Made by a program: the position numbers and the translations under genes
Source: Myxococcales bacterium
GTDB taxonomy: Bacteria; Myxococcota_A; Polyangia; Polyangiales; Polyangiaceae
DNA length: 36,298 bases
Direction: 5' to 3'
Assembly: GCA_013297655.1 (NCBI GenBank)
Contig: JAAFHV010000068.1
Location: 1 to 36,298, forward strand
The notes under the pieces: model-generated
Databases searched by the model: none
The model's input: the letters and a program-made list of their open reading frames with translations, nothing else
What the model was told of the DNA's origin: nothing
Shown: positions 18,701-30,826 of the stretch, piece after piece
How positions within the stretch are numbered: position 1 is the first letter of the stretch
Layout: every line of letters starts with the position of its first letter

Positions 18701-21700
18701 AGAACGCACACGAAGCTTCACTCGCGCTCGCCGAGCGCCTCGGTCTCGTCTCGCGCTACACGAGCGAGCTCCAGAAGCTGGCGCGGACGATCGAGAAACC
18801 CACCTCGCTCGCGAGCGATCTCCAAAAGCGCCTCGGTGACACCCTCGAGCGATTCGCGGGAGACGCGAAGGGCGCGATCGAGGCCTACGAGCGCTCGCTC
18901 GAGCTCGACCCGTCCGCGAACGAGACCCTGGAGGCGCTCGACCGCCTCTACGAACGGCTCGGCGACGACGCTGGCCAAGCCCGCACGCTCGCCGCGCGAA
19001 TCGCCCTCGGCAAGGAGTCGAGCGACGCCCTCTATCGCCTCGCGCAGCTTCGCTACAAGTCGAAGGTCACCGTCGACGACGCGTGCGACGCGCTGGAAGA
19101 GGCGCTCGAACGCGAGCCTCTGCTCGACCGCGCCGAGTCGATCTTGCGCCAAGCGGCGGAGGCTCACCCGAGCGAAGAACGTGTGCTCGCGCTCTACGAG
19201 CGGATCGGCCGTCAGGGTTATCCTCGCGCCCTCGTCGACGCGCTGACGAAGCGTTGGTCGATGGAGCTCGGCGAGGCCTACGTGCTCCGCGAGGCGATCG
19301 AGACGGCGAAGAGCCTCCCCGATATGGACCTCGCCGAGTTCTGGCTCCGGCGTTTCCTCGAACGCGACGGCCAGACGACCGAGGATCGCACCTGGGCACT
19401 GGTCGAGCTTTCCCATATTTGTGTGGAAAAACGCGATCTTGCCGAAGCAGTACTCTTGAAGAAGGAGGCCGCCGAGGCGAGCGCACCGGAGGAGGCACGC
19501 GCGCTCTTCCTGGAGGTCGCCCACCTCGCGGCGAACGAGCTCGCCGACCTGCCGCTCGCGGCGCAGACGTACGAAGAGCTGCGCTTCCAAGACCCCGCCG
19601 ACCGCACGATCTGGGAGCCGCTGCTCTCGGTGTACGAGCGGATGGGCGAGTACGAGAAGGTGTCGCAGCTCCTCGGACAGGTCGTCGAGTTCGTCGACGA
19701 TCGGGCCGAACGCTCCAAGATTCGCCTCCGCCGCGTCGAGATCGGGATCGACAAGCTCGGCCTCGGCGACGACGCCGCGACCCAGCTCAAAGAGATCCTC
19801 GACGACGACCCGAGCCAGGCCAACGCCGCGATCTTGCTCGGCAGCATCCTCGAGCGAAATGGCCGCGAAGAAGAGCTCATCGAGCTTCTCTCTCGCCAGC
19901 TCGAGGCGGCGCGCGATCGCGAGGACGCCGCGTCCATCGTGTCGCTCTCGAAGCGGCTCGGCGCGCTCCTCGAGACGCGCGCGCCGGACGAAGCAAAGGA
20001 CGTCTACCGCCGAATGCTCGAGGTTCGCGGCGACGACCGCGGGGTGCTGGAGGCCCTCGCGCGCCTCTCGGAACAATCGGGCGACGCGCAGGAGCACGCC
20101 GAGATTTTGGAGCGGCTGCTCTCGGTGACCGACGGTCAAGAGGCCGAGAAGCTCTCGATCCGGGTCGGCGGGATCTTCCGCGAGCTCGGCGATCCGGAGC
20201 GCGCGCGCTCGGCTTTCGAAAGAGGATTCGCGGCCTATCCGCAGAGCTCGAGCCTGCGCACGGAGCTCGAGACGAGCTACCGCGACACGCGGGCGTGGGA
20301 GAAGCTCGCCGGGATGTACGAGCTCGAGGCCGGCGCGCAGCCGAACCCCGAACGCCGCGTCGCGGTGCTTCGAATGGCAGCGGCGGTGTACCGCGACGAG
20401 CTCCACATGCACGTCGCGGGGGCGCGGGTGATGCGACTCGCGAAGGAGGTCATGCCGCACGACATGACGATCTTGCGCGAGCTCACCGATTTGCTCATCG
20501 CTTCCGGCGAGCATCAAACCGCGGCCGACGAGATCGGCCTCGCGCTCGCGGACATCGCGCTCGACAGCCCCGATCGTGGCAGCTTGCTCTCCGAACGTGC
20601 GGCGCTGTTCGCCCAAATCGACCGCGACGAAGAGGCCCTCGCCGACTGGGAAGAAGCGCTCGCGGCCGGTGATCGCATGGTGATCGACCCGCTCGCGATT
20701 CACCTCACGAAGCTCGCGACGAAGGCAGCCGGCGCCGGCGACACGCGCGGCTGGAGGAAGCGAAGGCTTCGTCTGGCCGAGCTACGCCACGACGGAGGCC
20801 AGACCGAAGAGGCACGCGCGATCCTCACCGAGCTGCTCAAGTCCGACGGCCGCGATCGCGACGCGATTCGGTCCCTCGCGCGAATGGAGGAGCAGCTCGA
20901 ACGATGGGACGCGGCGAGCGCCACCTACCGCCGCCTCGTCACCCTCGAGGACAAGGAAGCGATCGTCGACGTCGCGCTCCGCCTCGCGAACGCGTGCGAG
21001 CGCGCGGGACGGCTCGCCGACGCGCGTGGTGGCATCGAGCGAGCACGCACCGTGGAGCCGCAGAACGAGGCGCTGCGCAACGTACTCGAGCGTATCTACA
21101 AGGAAACACTCGCACTTCGGGAGCTGGCCGAGCTCTACCTCGAGGACGCTCGCGCCGCGATGGACGTCGCGGGGCGCTTCTCGCACCTCATTCGCGCCGG
21201 CTCGCTGTTCCTCCAGCACGCCCAAGATCCGAACCTGGCGATCGAGCCACTCGAAGAAGCGCGAACCCTGCGCCCGAACGATCTCGACTGCGTCGCGCTG
21301 CTCGCCGATGCGTACACGGCGGGCGGTCGTTATGCAGAAGCGAGCGACGTGCTGGTGGGCGCCGTCACCGCGCACAAGGGCCGGAGGAGCCGCGAGCTCT
21401 CCACCCTCTACCACCGGCTCGCGCGCGTCGCGCAGGCGACCGACAACCGCAACGCAGAGCTCCAGAACCTGACCACCGCGCTCGACATCGACGCGCAGAA
21501 CGGCCACGTCGCGTCCGAGCTCGCGTACCTCGCGATGGAGCTCGGCGAGTGGGACACCGCGAACCGCGCCCTCCGCGCCGTCACGATGCTCAAGACCGCC
21601 GCTCCGCTTCCCCGCTCCCTCGCGTACCAGCACCTCGGCGAAATCGCGCAGGCGCAGGGCGACGTTCGGCGCGCGGTGGGCTTCTTGAAGCGCGCGCTCG

Positions 21701-21753
21701 ACGAGGATCCCAACCTCGACACCGCCCGCGCCCTCCTCGACCAGCTCTCGTGA
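9721..21753 (+). CDS. Giant tetratricopeptide repeat protein (about 4,010 residues)
   Basis: A single uninterrupted frame encodes about 4,010 residues, almost entirely helix-turn-helix repeats of the TPR type. Clear examples are GDDVGAIGYLERAVGLAP near residue 90, EPERALPHAETVLELDP near 237, and a canonical final repeat (GEIAQAQGDVRRAVGFLKRALDEDP) ending at the C-terminus. No signal peptide, membrane segment or enzymatic motif was seen, so a cytoplasmic scaffold is most likely. Repeat regularity is broken by a Gly/Lys/Arg-rich linker at about 1661-1680 (EEGKSGRPQGGKR) and a Ser/Gly/Pro linker near 2395. The ATG at 9721 was chosen because repeats begin soon after it. The in-frame ATG at 9523 would lie in the divergent ctaB start region and adds 66 residues without TPR character. 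Myxobacteria are known to have very large TPR proteins, some linked to motility; that role is not shown here. Confidence 0.92.
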   Translation: MATDILAALSSPLENEEALLDQLLLSLSRGELPPDVWSTLNDAAIRDDRVSELAFAFEIVIQGKRLKSVANAVGAEFLLRAASFFQESLGDDVGAIGYLERAVGLAPTYVPAFEKLDDLLSAANETKKLADLCFSQVSHRTEPSDKIALLRRAAILYETLGGQEDRGVEALQQILKIAPADGEARRALEARYVKQNRHRDVTKLLEAALATTPPPSDEESGEIRLRLLDLYANQLQEPERALPHAETVLELDPFHEDAKRVAAKLLVNKAHAARAAAALSRASFATGDLVEMEKFLVIELEHTRGAKRFGVLKRLGVLRQDSLNQPTSAFEAFDAALAIDPTDDDLRARYVELAVTLGNPLDAARSLTRVSTAAKEPQLRSRIAAESGALLRVGGDMKRARATFVSVLGMPQADDAAIVRAARELVDIYGAEGDTKALIEVLDKLGELDPEEDLRRAANEKLAEIAVSRGDDARAIVAYTRLVGSSSRQTALAELELLHERAGNHTQLADILHEREKEATSRGEARQIAFRAAEILTNLTNDVARAAAAWKGIADRYGATRNVHIAWIPLLEAQRDWAGLADVLAADADIAPEAERASILARLGHVYLTRLSDDAQAFETFARVLEFDPAEPQTRGTLEKLLSGKDHRARAAEVLEPLYRTERNTAGLLRVLEVRVEDADGVESRQKALLEASRVAEEVAPDRALLLSSRGLIDAAESHLDVHPWLERVERLSTGLDAKRRAGLFARALGELEVDSPGMLALARRTGDALALAGDVAQALAVYKRALAFDPSAEDLMSRVDELLKEQGNAEERVALYRAALEQGTGDRERRRQLLHGIGSIERYELSNPAAAILAYRAALRDDAHDREAFAALVALYEETSQWGELCDVLESSLEIVTPEESRRLRAQLAEVTSTHGQPDRARAHVSILLADAGLAGVELDTAERVATTLGDVDLAEAVLERRLRETPDVREHVSLLERLGVLALERKNDPALALERLRAAADLAKALGEQDDAARLYEVILRLFPSDAGAAAELAEISEERGDFAKLPNLLDVLLAAEPDTRTKVALMLKKSRVLSQQLGDERGALEASAEAFALAPEDRAVLSVFGDLANRTGETDLFCEALDAKLTSGMEGKDASVRSDLVLAKARLLGKDPDRYEEAALAYRSVLRGVGLDDTRSALAASEFEELALSDVAPATVSDGAKDDGDTRHADLRWLWNFRVDRADFEERVALVLAWARTEETTLADPERALGLYHRVTEIEPEQDEALQGIARLSLAIGDVEGGVAALASRRDRSNGEAKNLLDLEIAEILLSRTTRLSEALASVGAVLESTPHDARAIALGAKLLRAPAVRARAVETFENALDLSDDADAKIAILNELLTSADDSGETPDALFRWYEELATLHTDKGRAQDALDAVLRATSKLPTNHALWDRAESLSRDLENPHAVAELYESTLDGSLTREDAVELGKRAVSFFEEWYDDSNRSARVLERILETDPNEPWAFDRLKLLFDAEERWQDLFGLFDRAIVAAPADKKLELLDEAAQVAKDFASDPIKAIEYLEQIRKIRPNVARVDAALERLYERTGRFRELIALYTGQIPNQAEPEAQDTRARIARILVDELKDVTAALAVVEELILREPELGPRKDVEPILERILDATAHGTEAREEGKSGRPQGGKRAQTRQRAAAILKERYTAAQRESDLVRILEVELEAVKGTKDRARRHEQIAVLHETLGDAKDALEHVEQLVLLEPHVKEHRDRLEDLAARTSAFPKLVEVLVTVAEKVDDDVLRVELYLHAGLVTAEHIKDEERAIDLFSKVISAPQPPDELVLAACRATEPLLERARQGAAPEHLEVLERQGSLEPEPDVRFRVLAKAARLATELFELDRAIWAWESCRDIVPTDAATLDGLADLFERTNRSKELVGVLSVRSRLAQRPTPQRRADYVRVAHILGEALGEVKEAILAWDAEEQEFGESDENIRARLSLYRASRQWDKLAALLERAALRPATPEVQATFLHELGDVAREYLETGPKAIHSYEAALQKDPRNEGARAGLRTLLRRGDLRAEAVRVLLFAHTSTDEWRAILDLTEHRVATAKDGPARIAIFHEAASISERRGEDREAAFSLVRRAFLLDSGRADSEAELFRLADATRQWRSVADAQREAIEAKESIDAEPPWLPGLRYRMGEVLEGRLEDPRAALAAYARVASDDPNDLQAGRATIRTAGKTMRWDAAARALVDAARAAEGLVPQLVSAFEESATAASGWDSATSAVAALVADRGETGPLAKELETQVARWHRERRKDPEAAEAAYLRALGHDRDDPALLLELAQLQRRARGKPLIDSLIRLSQATGGDLDLLREAADIAKDDVGDRALAKSILAKLLKLATDRWVGDEADTSVSSGAPGEPASYLRRAVRDLVEIHRAEGDLDRVTTLLLDTSTLPFPRPEQRALRHEAARIYAQELRNIDLAIAVYDKLFSEDSNDEIAVHELTEILEREGRTRDLLALAKRRVAVAGGTTMRLALRIETARIETTLGETTEALATLRENLAESPRHPESVEALVVLLDRERKFKDLEELYATQAERAEADVDLAEAAELFERAAEVALNRLSQAPLAAQHFRRVVALEPRPTALDALAKLAIDAAELAGAAEYLERLRHVVKDKERTEVVLRMVYALEKADFAGTAIERLEEEVSRAPESEPLRIKLLALYRERDDFANLARTLTVGAQYAPDKHTRLGRLREASHLYCTEVREPALAIPLLEMACDLAPDERPVRLALADALGLSGRIDEARTMLRAIIDDFAGRRPKERAPVHYHLARLDLVVGDRPRALVELDAATRIDPANPEILRTLAELSRDDGQLDRAERSYRALLTVLRRQEDVHGSGISRGEVLLELANVAERQDQHERAAELFESALEVAAESDTESKRLERALRERGNYKGLVRALSQRLQKGKGEDRDFDATVELARALDEHLQTPEQALVAWLDALRVRPGSQNAHEASLALAERLGLVSRYTSELQKLARTIEKPTSLASDLQKRLGDTLERFAGDAKGAIEAYERSLELDPSANETLEALDRLYERLGDDAGQARTLAARIALGKESSDALYRLAQLRYKSKVTVDDACDALEEALEREPLLDRAESILRQAAEAHPSEERVLALYERIGRQGYPRALVDALTKRWSMELGEAYVLREAIETAKSLPDMDLAEFWLRRFLERDGQTTEDRTWALVELSHICVEKRDLAEAVLLKKEAAEASAPEEARALFLEVAHLAANELADLPLAAQTYEELRFQDPADRTIWEPLLSVYERMGEYEKVSQLLGQVVEFVDDRAERSKIRLRRVEIGIDKLGLGDDAATQLKEILDDDPSQANAAILLGSILERNGREEELIELLSRQLEAARDREDAASIVSLSKRLGALLETRAPDEAKDVYRRMLEVRGDDRGVLEALARLSEQSGDAQEHAEILERLLSVTDGQEAEKLSIRVGGIFRELGDPERARSAFERGFAAYPQSSSLRTELETSYRDTRAWEKLAGMYELEAGAQPNPERRVAVLRMAAAVYRDELHMHVAGARVMRLAKEVMPHDMTILRELTDLLIASGEHQTAADEIGLALADIALDSPDRGSLLSERAALFAQIDRDEEALADWEEALAAGDRMVIDPLAIHLTKLATKAAGAGDTRGWRKRRLRLAELRHDGGQTEEARAILTELLKSDGRDRDAIRSLARMEEQLERWDAASATYRRLVTLEDKEAIVDVALRLANACERAGRLADARGGIERARTVEPQNEALRNVLERIYKETLALRELAELYLEDARAAMDVAGRFSHLIRAGSLFLQHAQDPNLAIEPLEEARTLRPNDLDCVALLADAYTAGGRYAEASDVLVGAVTAHKGRRSRELSTLYHRLARVAQATDNRNAELQNLTTALDIDAQNGHVASELAYLAMELGEWDTANRALRAVTMLKTAAPLPRSLAYQHLGEIAQAQGDVRRAVGFLKRALDEDPNLDTARALLDQLS

Positions 21754-21758
21754 TCGGT

Positions 21759-21780
21759 CGCGCGTCTCTCGGGACGCGCG
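21759..21780 (+). terminator. GC-rich hairpin between convergent genes
   Basis: CGCGCGTC (21759-21766) and GACGCGCG (21773-21780) form a perfect 8-bp stem with a TCTCGG loop, starting five bases after the giant gene's stop. There is no T run, only a pyrimidine-rich TCTCGGTCTCTC after it. It may end transcription from the TPR gene and, read the other way, from the operon that ends at 21865. Confidence 0.45.
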
Positions 21781-21864
21781 TCTCGGTCTCTCGTCGCATC
21801 GCGCCTCGCGAGATGCATGCATACGGCATGTGTTCGTGGTTCGGCGCGTCGATGCGGGTCCGTC

Positions 21865-22383
21865 TCAGCCCTTGCGGGCGATCGCCTCGTAGATGCGGGT
21901 CATCGCGATCTTGAGCTCGTCGTTGAACGGATCGCATTGGATCGCGGTCGCGAGCTCGAGGCGCGCTTGCTCGAAGTTGCCGATCGAGGCGAGGCGGTCC
22001 GCCTTGCGGGCGTGGGTCTTCGCCTCGGGGGTCTGCGCGATCGTCTCGAGCGTCTTCGCGACCGCCTTCGCCTTCTGTTCGGCGAGGGCATGCTCGTCGA
22101 TGCGGAGCTTGCCGGCGCGGAGCGCGTCGTCGTACTTCGCACGTTGATCGGGCCGCGAGAGCACGCGGTAGGCCTCGACTCCACGCTTGAAGACCTCTGC
22201 CGCGGCGACGGCGGCTTCTTGCGTGAACTCCACGTAGCGGTCTGGGTGGCACTTGAGCGCGAACTCGTGGAACGCCGCCTTCACCGACTCTTGGGACGCC
22301 CTCTCGTCGACCTTCAAGATGGCGTAATAACTCATCTCTTCGAGCGACTCGTGCCAGGCGCGGAGGAGCGCGGGGGACAGCAT
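21865..22383 (-). CDS. J-domain protein with TPR-like C-terminus
   Basis: The 172-residue product has a J domain at about residues 17-85 (SYYAILKVDERASQESVKAAF) with the essential HPD tripeptide at 46-48 (KCHPDRY), which stimulates Hsp70 ATPase. It lacks the Gly/Phe-rich and zinc-finger regions of DnaJ. Its C-terminal part (DRLASIGNFEQARLELATAI followed by CDPFNDEL) has the spacing of one TPR unit and may bind a client or partner. The ATG overlaps the stop of the Hsp70 gene (TGATG at 22381-22385), with GAGAGG about 7 bases upstream, so the two proteins should be made together. It is almost certainly the dedicated co-chaperone of the neighbouring Hsp70. It is the last gene of the operon that begins with gltB. 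Confidence 0.88.
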   Translation of the reverse strand: MLSPALLRAWHESLEEMSYYAILKVDERASQESVKAAFHEFALKCHPDRYVEFTQEAAVAAAEVFKRGVEAYRVLSRPDQRAKYDDALRAGKLRIDEHALAEQKAKAVAKTLETIAQTPEAKTHARKADRLASIGNFEQARLELATAIQCDPFNDELKIAMTRIYEAIARKG

Positions 22384-24746
22384 CAGAGCACCTCTCGCAG
22401 CGCTTGGCGGTTCATCATCGCTTCGATGTCGGCGGCCTCGGTGAGCGCGCCGAAAGAACGCAAGGTCGCGCGTGTCTCGGTGCCGCTCTGTTTGTCCTTG
22501 GCCTTCACGTTCAAGATGCCGTCGGCGTCGAGCTCGAACGTGACCACGATCGCCGCGTCGCCGCGCTTGCCGGGCCGGATCCCGGAGAGCTCGAGCTCGC
22601 CGAGGTACGTGTTCTGATCGAAGCGGTTCGACGCTCCCTGCGCGACGCGGATGAACACGCGCGTCTGGCCGTCCTGCGCGGTGCGGAAGACACGAGTCTT
22701 GTCGCACGGCACGGGCGTGTTGGCGGCGAGGAGCACGTCGCAGTAGCCCGCGACCGTCTCGACGAGGAGGCTGAGCGGCGTCACGTCGACGAGCAGCGGC
22801 GCACGTCCGCGCGTCGCGATGCCCCCCTGCTCCACCATCCGCGCGCGCTCGAGCAACGCGCTCTCCGACTCGTCGACCTCGATCGCGCCGTCGGCCGCCT
22901 CGATGTCGTCGCGCGAGTAGAGCGCCCTCGGCATGCGCGGCTCGGAGCGCGGGTGCTGAGGCGGCATCGCCGGCCAAGGGCTCGTTTCTCCTGGCTTTCC
23001 AGGTACATACACCGCGGCCGGCTGGACCCGCGGGCGACCGGGCACGGCCGGGATGAGCTCTTCGGGAGTGCCCGCTTCCGCCGGCGGAGGAGGCGCCGCT
23101 GGCCTCGCCGCGCCGGCGACGAGGCTGACGTCGGAGGCATCGACGGCGAGTCGCCCTGCGGCGGATGGAGCCAAATCGGGCACCGGCGGCATCTCGCGAT
23201 CGGCGCCGGGGACGGGCATGGTGCTCACGACCTGATGAGGCGCCTCGGTGAGGGGCGCGCTCGCCCCCGCGAGGAGGGCGCTCATCGCTTCGGTCTTTTG
23301 CGCGGCGACGGTGGGCGCTTCAGGCGGCCGAGTGCTCGCCACGTCGCGATCGGTGGCTTCGAGGATCGCCGGCGGAGTGAACGTGAGGACCGGCATCGCC
23401 GAAGAGCTCGGCGGTGGCTCGGGTACGAAGTCGGAGATCGGCTTCGCCGCCTTGGGCCGGAGCGTCTCTCGCTCGGCCTCCCCGTCGACGGGATCGCGCG
23501 ACGGGAACGCGTCGAGGCCGGACTTTACGCCGCCGGCGGTAGCCTCGGGGAACGCGTCGAGGGCTCCGGCCCCTTTTTTCTTGGCCTTCGGACGATCGCC
23601 GCGCGTTCGAACGAGGGAGTGCGCTTGGATCGCGGCGCCGAGAGCGACGACCTCGTCCGGGTTCACGCGTACGCTCGGAGGCTGCGAGAAGAACTCGCCC
23701 ACGCGTCGCGCGATGAGCGGCATGCGCGTCGAGCCGCCGACGAGGATCACGCGGCGGAAGTCGGAGGGAGAGAGCCGCGCCATCGTGAGCGACTGACGCG
23801 TGACCTCGAGGGTGCGATCGACGAGCGGCTGCGCGAGCACTTCGAGCTCGGCGCGGGTGAGCTTTCCTCGCACGTCGATCGGGACGCCGTTCGGGGAGTA
23901 CACGATGTCGCGGATCTCGTGCTCGACCACGGTCGCGACTGACAAATCGCGCTTCATCGTCTCGGCCGCGAGGCGAAGGCGCCCGAAGGCGATCGGATCG
24001 CGACGCGCTTCGACGCCGTGGCCTTCGCGGACCTGATCGGCGAGACGCTCCGCGACCAAGCTGTCGAGATCGTCGCCCCCGAGCGCGGTGTCGCCTGCGG
24101 TCGCGAGCACCTCGAACACGTTGCCGTCGAGATCGAGGAGCGTGATGTCGAACGTTCCGCCACCGAGGTCGTAAACGGCGATGCGCTCGTTGTCCTCGAT
24201 CGCCTGACCGTACGCGAGCGCGGCCGCCGTGGGCTCGTTCAAGATGCGGAGCACCTCGAGCCCCGCGAGCTTGCCCGCGAGCTTCGTCGCCGCGCGCTGC
24301 AGGTCGTTGAAGTTCGCCGGCACGGTAATGACGGCGCGATCGACCTTCTCGCCGAGCTGCGCCTCCGCCACCTTCTTCGCGCGGCGGAGCACGAACGCGC
24401 TGATCTCGGGGAGCGCGTAGGGCGTGCCCTGCGCGACGACCATCGTGGCGTCCTTGTCGCCGCGCACGACGCTGAACGGAAAGCGCTCGGCGATGTACTG
24501 CACCTCGGGCGAGTTGAACGGGCGGCCGATGAGACGCTTGACCGAGTAGATGCTGTTCTTCGGATCGGTGAGGCGGCGGTCGCGCGCGGCCTCCCCGACG
24601 AGGACCTGGCCGTCGGGGGTGAACGAAACGATCGACGGGATGAGACGCCGATTTTTTTCGTCCGTCAGCGTGACGGCGACACCGTTGACCACCGCACCGA
24701 CGACGGTGTTGGTCGTTCCGAGATCGATCCCGATCGCTAGGCCCAT
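22383..24746 (-). CDS. Hsp70 (DnaK-like) chaperone with long inter-domain insert and no lid
   Basis: The 787-residue product has a complete Hsp70 ATPase domain at about 1-378, with phosphate-1 IGIDLGTTNTVVG, phosphate-2 VYDLGGGTFDITLL and adenosine motif VILVGGSTRMPLI. In ordinary DnaK the DVTPLSLG linker follows at once. Here about 270 Pro/Ala/Glu-rich, probably disordered residues (379-648) intervene, including two LDAFP motifs. Then LLVDVTPLSLLVETVAGY opens a beta substrate-binding domain with the usual LGELELSGI..FELDADGILNVKAKDK core. The protein ends about 20 residues after this domain, so the alpha-helical lid of DnaK is essentially absent. It is therefore a specialised paralogue, not the housekeeping DnaK. 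The start is 4 bp after gltD and the stop overlaps the J-protein gene. Confidence 0.93.
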   Translation of the reverse strand: MGLAIGIDLGTTNTVVGAVVNGVAVTLTDEKNRRLIPSIVSFTPDGQVLVGEAARDRRLTDPKNSIYSVKRLIGRPFNSPEVQYIAERFPFSVVRGDKDATMVVAQGTPYALPEISAFVLRRAKKVAEAQLGEKVDRAVITVPANFNDLQRAATKLAGKLAGLEVLRILNEPTAAALAYGQAIEDNERIAVYDLGGGTFDITLLDLDGNVFEVLATAGDTALGGDDLDSLVAERLADQVREGHGVEARRDPIAFGRLRLAAETMKRDLSVATVVEHEIRDIVYSPNGVPIDVRGKLTRAELEVLAQPLVDRTLEVTRQSLTMARLSPSDFRRVILVGGSTRMPLIARRVGEFFSQPPSVRVNPDEVVALGAAIQAHSLVRTRGDRPKAKKKGAGALDAFPEATAGGVKSGLDAFPSRDPVDGEAERETLRPKAAKPISDFVPEPPPSSSAMPVLTFTPPAILEATDRDVASTRPPEAPTVAAQKTEAMSALLAGASAPLTEAPHQVVSTMPVPGADREMPPVPDLAPSAAGRLAVDASDVSLVAGAARPAAPPPPAEAGTPEELIPAVPGRPRVQPAAVYVPGKPGETSPWPAMPPQHPRSEPRMPRALYSRDDIEAADGAIEVDESESALLERARMVEQGGIATRGRAPLLVDVTPLSLLVETVAGYCDVLLAANTPVPCDKTRVFRTAQDGQTRVFIRVAQGASNRFDQNTYLGELELSGIRPGKRGDAAIVVTFELDADGILNVKAKDKQSGTETRATLRSFGALTEAADIEAMMNRQALREVL

Positions 24747-24750
24747 GCGT

Positions 24751-26164
24751 CTATGTCGATGCTACACGAGGCGCACCGATCGACGTCAAATACCCATGGA
24801 TGCCGCGGGCTACGCGGCGGCCGTCGGCGATCGCCCAGACCACGAGCGATTGCCCACGTGACACGTCGCCGGCCGCAAAAATCCCGGGCTTCGAGGTTCG
24901 TCCGTCCGCGTCCGACACCGCGTTTCCACGCGCGTCTCGCGCGACGCCGAGGGCGTCGAGGAGGGCAGGCTCCGGCCCGGTGAACCCCATCGCGAGGAAG
25001 ACGCGCTGCGCTGGGATCTCGAAGTCGGCCCCTTCCTGCGCCACGACGCGGCCCCCCGAGAGCGCGACACGCTCCACCAGCAGGGCGCGCACCTTCCCCT
25101 CGGCGTCGCCGAGGAACGCCTTCGTGCGCACCCCGAAATCACGATCGCATCCCTCCTCGTGGGACGACGAGGTGCGCAGAACGAGGGGCCACTCGGGCCA
25201 GGGATTTTCCTTCGATCGAACGAGCGGAGGCTTCGGCATCAGCTCCAGTTGCGTCACGCTCGAGGCGCGCTGACGGTTCGAGGTGCCGACGCAGTCGGAG
25301 CCCGTGTCGCCGCCGCCGATCACCACCACCGGCAAGCCACACGTCGTGATCGCGTCCGCGACGGTGTCTTTCGCGACGACGCGGTTCTCGCGCTCCAAGA
25401 AGTCCATCGCGTAGTGCACACCGGCGAGGTCACGCCCCGGGATCGGGAGATCGCGCGCGACACGGGCGCCCATCGCGAGCACCGTCGCGTCGAAGGGCGC
25501 GAGCAGCGCTTCACACGAGCTCGCGTCGACGTCGGTGCTCGTTCGAAACACGACGCCCTCCGCCTCGAGCTGCGCGATGCGTGTATCAATCACGTGTTTC
25601 TCGAGCTTGAAATCCGGGATCCCGTAGCGAAGGAGGCCTCCGACACGATCGTCGCGCTCGAACACGGTGACGTCGTGGCCGCGCCGCGCGAGCTCTTGGG
25701 CGCACGCGAGGCCGGCGGGCCCGGACCCCACGACCGCGACCCGCTTCCCGGTCCGCGAGGCCGCGATTTGCGGCACGAGCCCCTGCGCGAACGCGTGGTG
25801 AGCGAGGTTTCGCTCCACGTCTTTGATCGTGACCGGGCTCTCGCGGAGGTTCAGCACGCACGAGGCCTCGCAGGGCGCAGGGCACACACGACCGGTCATC
25901 TCCGGGAAGTTGTTCGTCGCGTGCAAGTTGCGGAGCGCCTCGTCCGTGTTGCCGCGGTAAACGAGGTCGTTGAACTCGGGGATCACGTTCCCGAGGGGGC
26001 AGCCCTCGTGACAGAACGGGATCCCGCAGTCCATGCAGCGCGAAGCTTGGAGCTTGAGGGCCGCTTCGTCCGGCTCGATCGTGAACTCGTGAGAGTGAGC
26101 ACGACGCTCGGTGGCGGGAGCCTCTTTGGCCTTCGCGCGCTCCACGTCGAGGAAGCCTCGGGGA

Positions 26165-26172
<8 letters not shown>
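24751..26172 (-). CDS. gltD: Glutamate synthase (NADPH) small subunit
   Basis: GltD passes electrons from NADPH through FAD and iron-sulfur clusters to GltB, which makes two glutamates from glutamine and 2-oxoglutarate in the cytoplasm. The 473-residue product has the N-terminal cluster-binding cysteines C46, C49, C54, C58 ([14 protein letters not shown]) and C97, C101, C105 (CPAPCEASC). An FAD-binding [12 protein letters not shown] follows at about 147-158, and an NAD(P)-binding [13 protein letters not shown] at about 283. The GTG start at 26172 has GGAGG 6 bases upstream (26179-26183 on the plus strand) and overlaps the end of gltB by 8 bases. Length and motifs are normal for the family. 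Confidence 0.96.
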
Positions 26173-30772
<4,600 letters not shown>

Positions 30773-30780
30773 TTTCCCAC

Positions 30781-30786
30781 GCTATA
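30781..30786 (-). promoter_or_regulatory. -10-like hexamer before gltB
   Basis: Reading leftwards, TATAGC ends 8 bases before the gltB ATG at 30772. It is a weaker match to the TANNNT pattern seen at other starts, since the last base is C. A transcript from here would have almost no leader. Confidence 0.3.
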
Positions 30787-30826
30787 CTCCCGAATAACGC
30801 GCCGTGCCACACAAAGAGGGCTCTTA

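Noticed and set aside
9796-20703. Very long open frames on the minus strand opposite the giant TPR gene (up to about 920 codons)
   Set aside because: They are antisense shadows of a high-GC, strongly codon-biased gene. Their products are Arg/Glu/Leu-rich without domains, while the plus strand encodes continuous TPR repeats.
22384-22977. Upstream extension of the J-protein frame into the Hsp70 gene
   Set aside because: That stretch is the Hsp70 coding region read in another frame. The TGATG junction and a ribosome binding site mark the true start at 22383.
30804-30809. Sigma54-type promoter for gltB (TGGCAC on the minus strand)
   Set aside because: The required TTGC element is not present at the correct spacing; GTTA is found instead.
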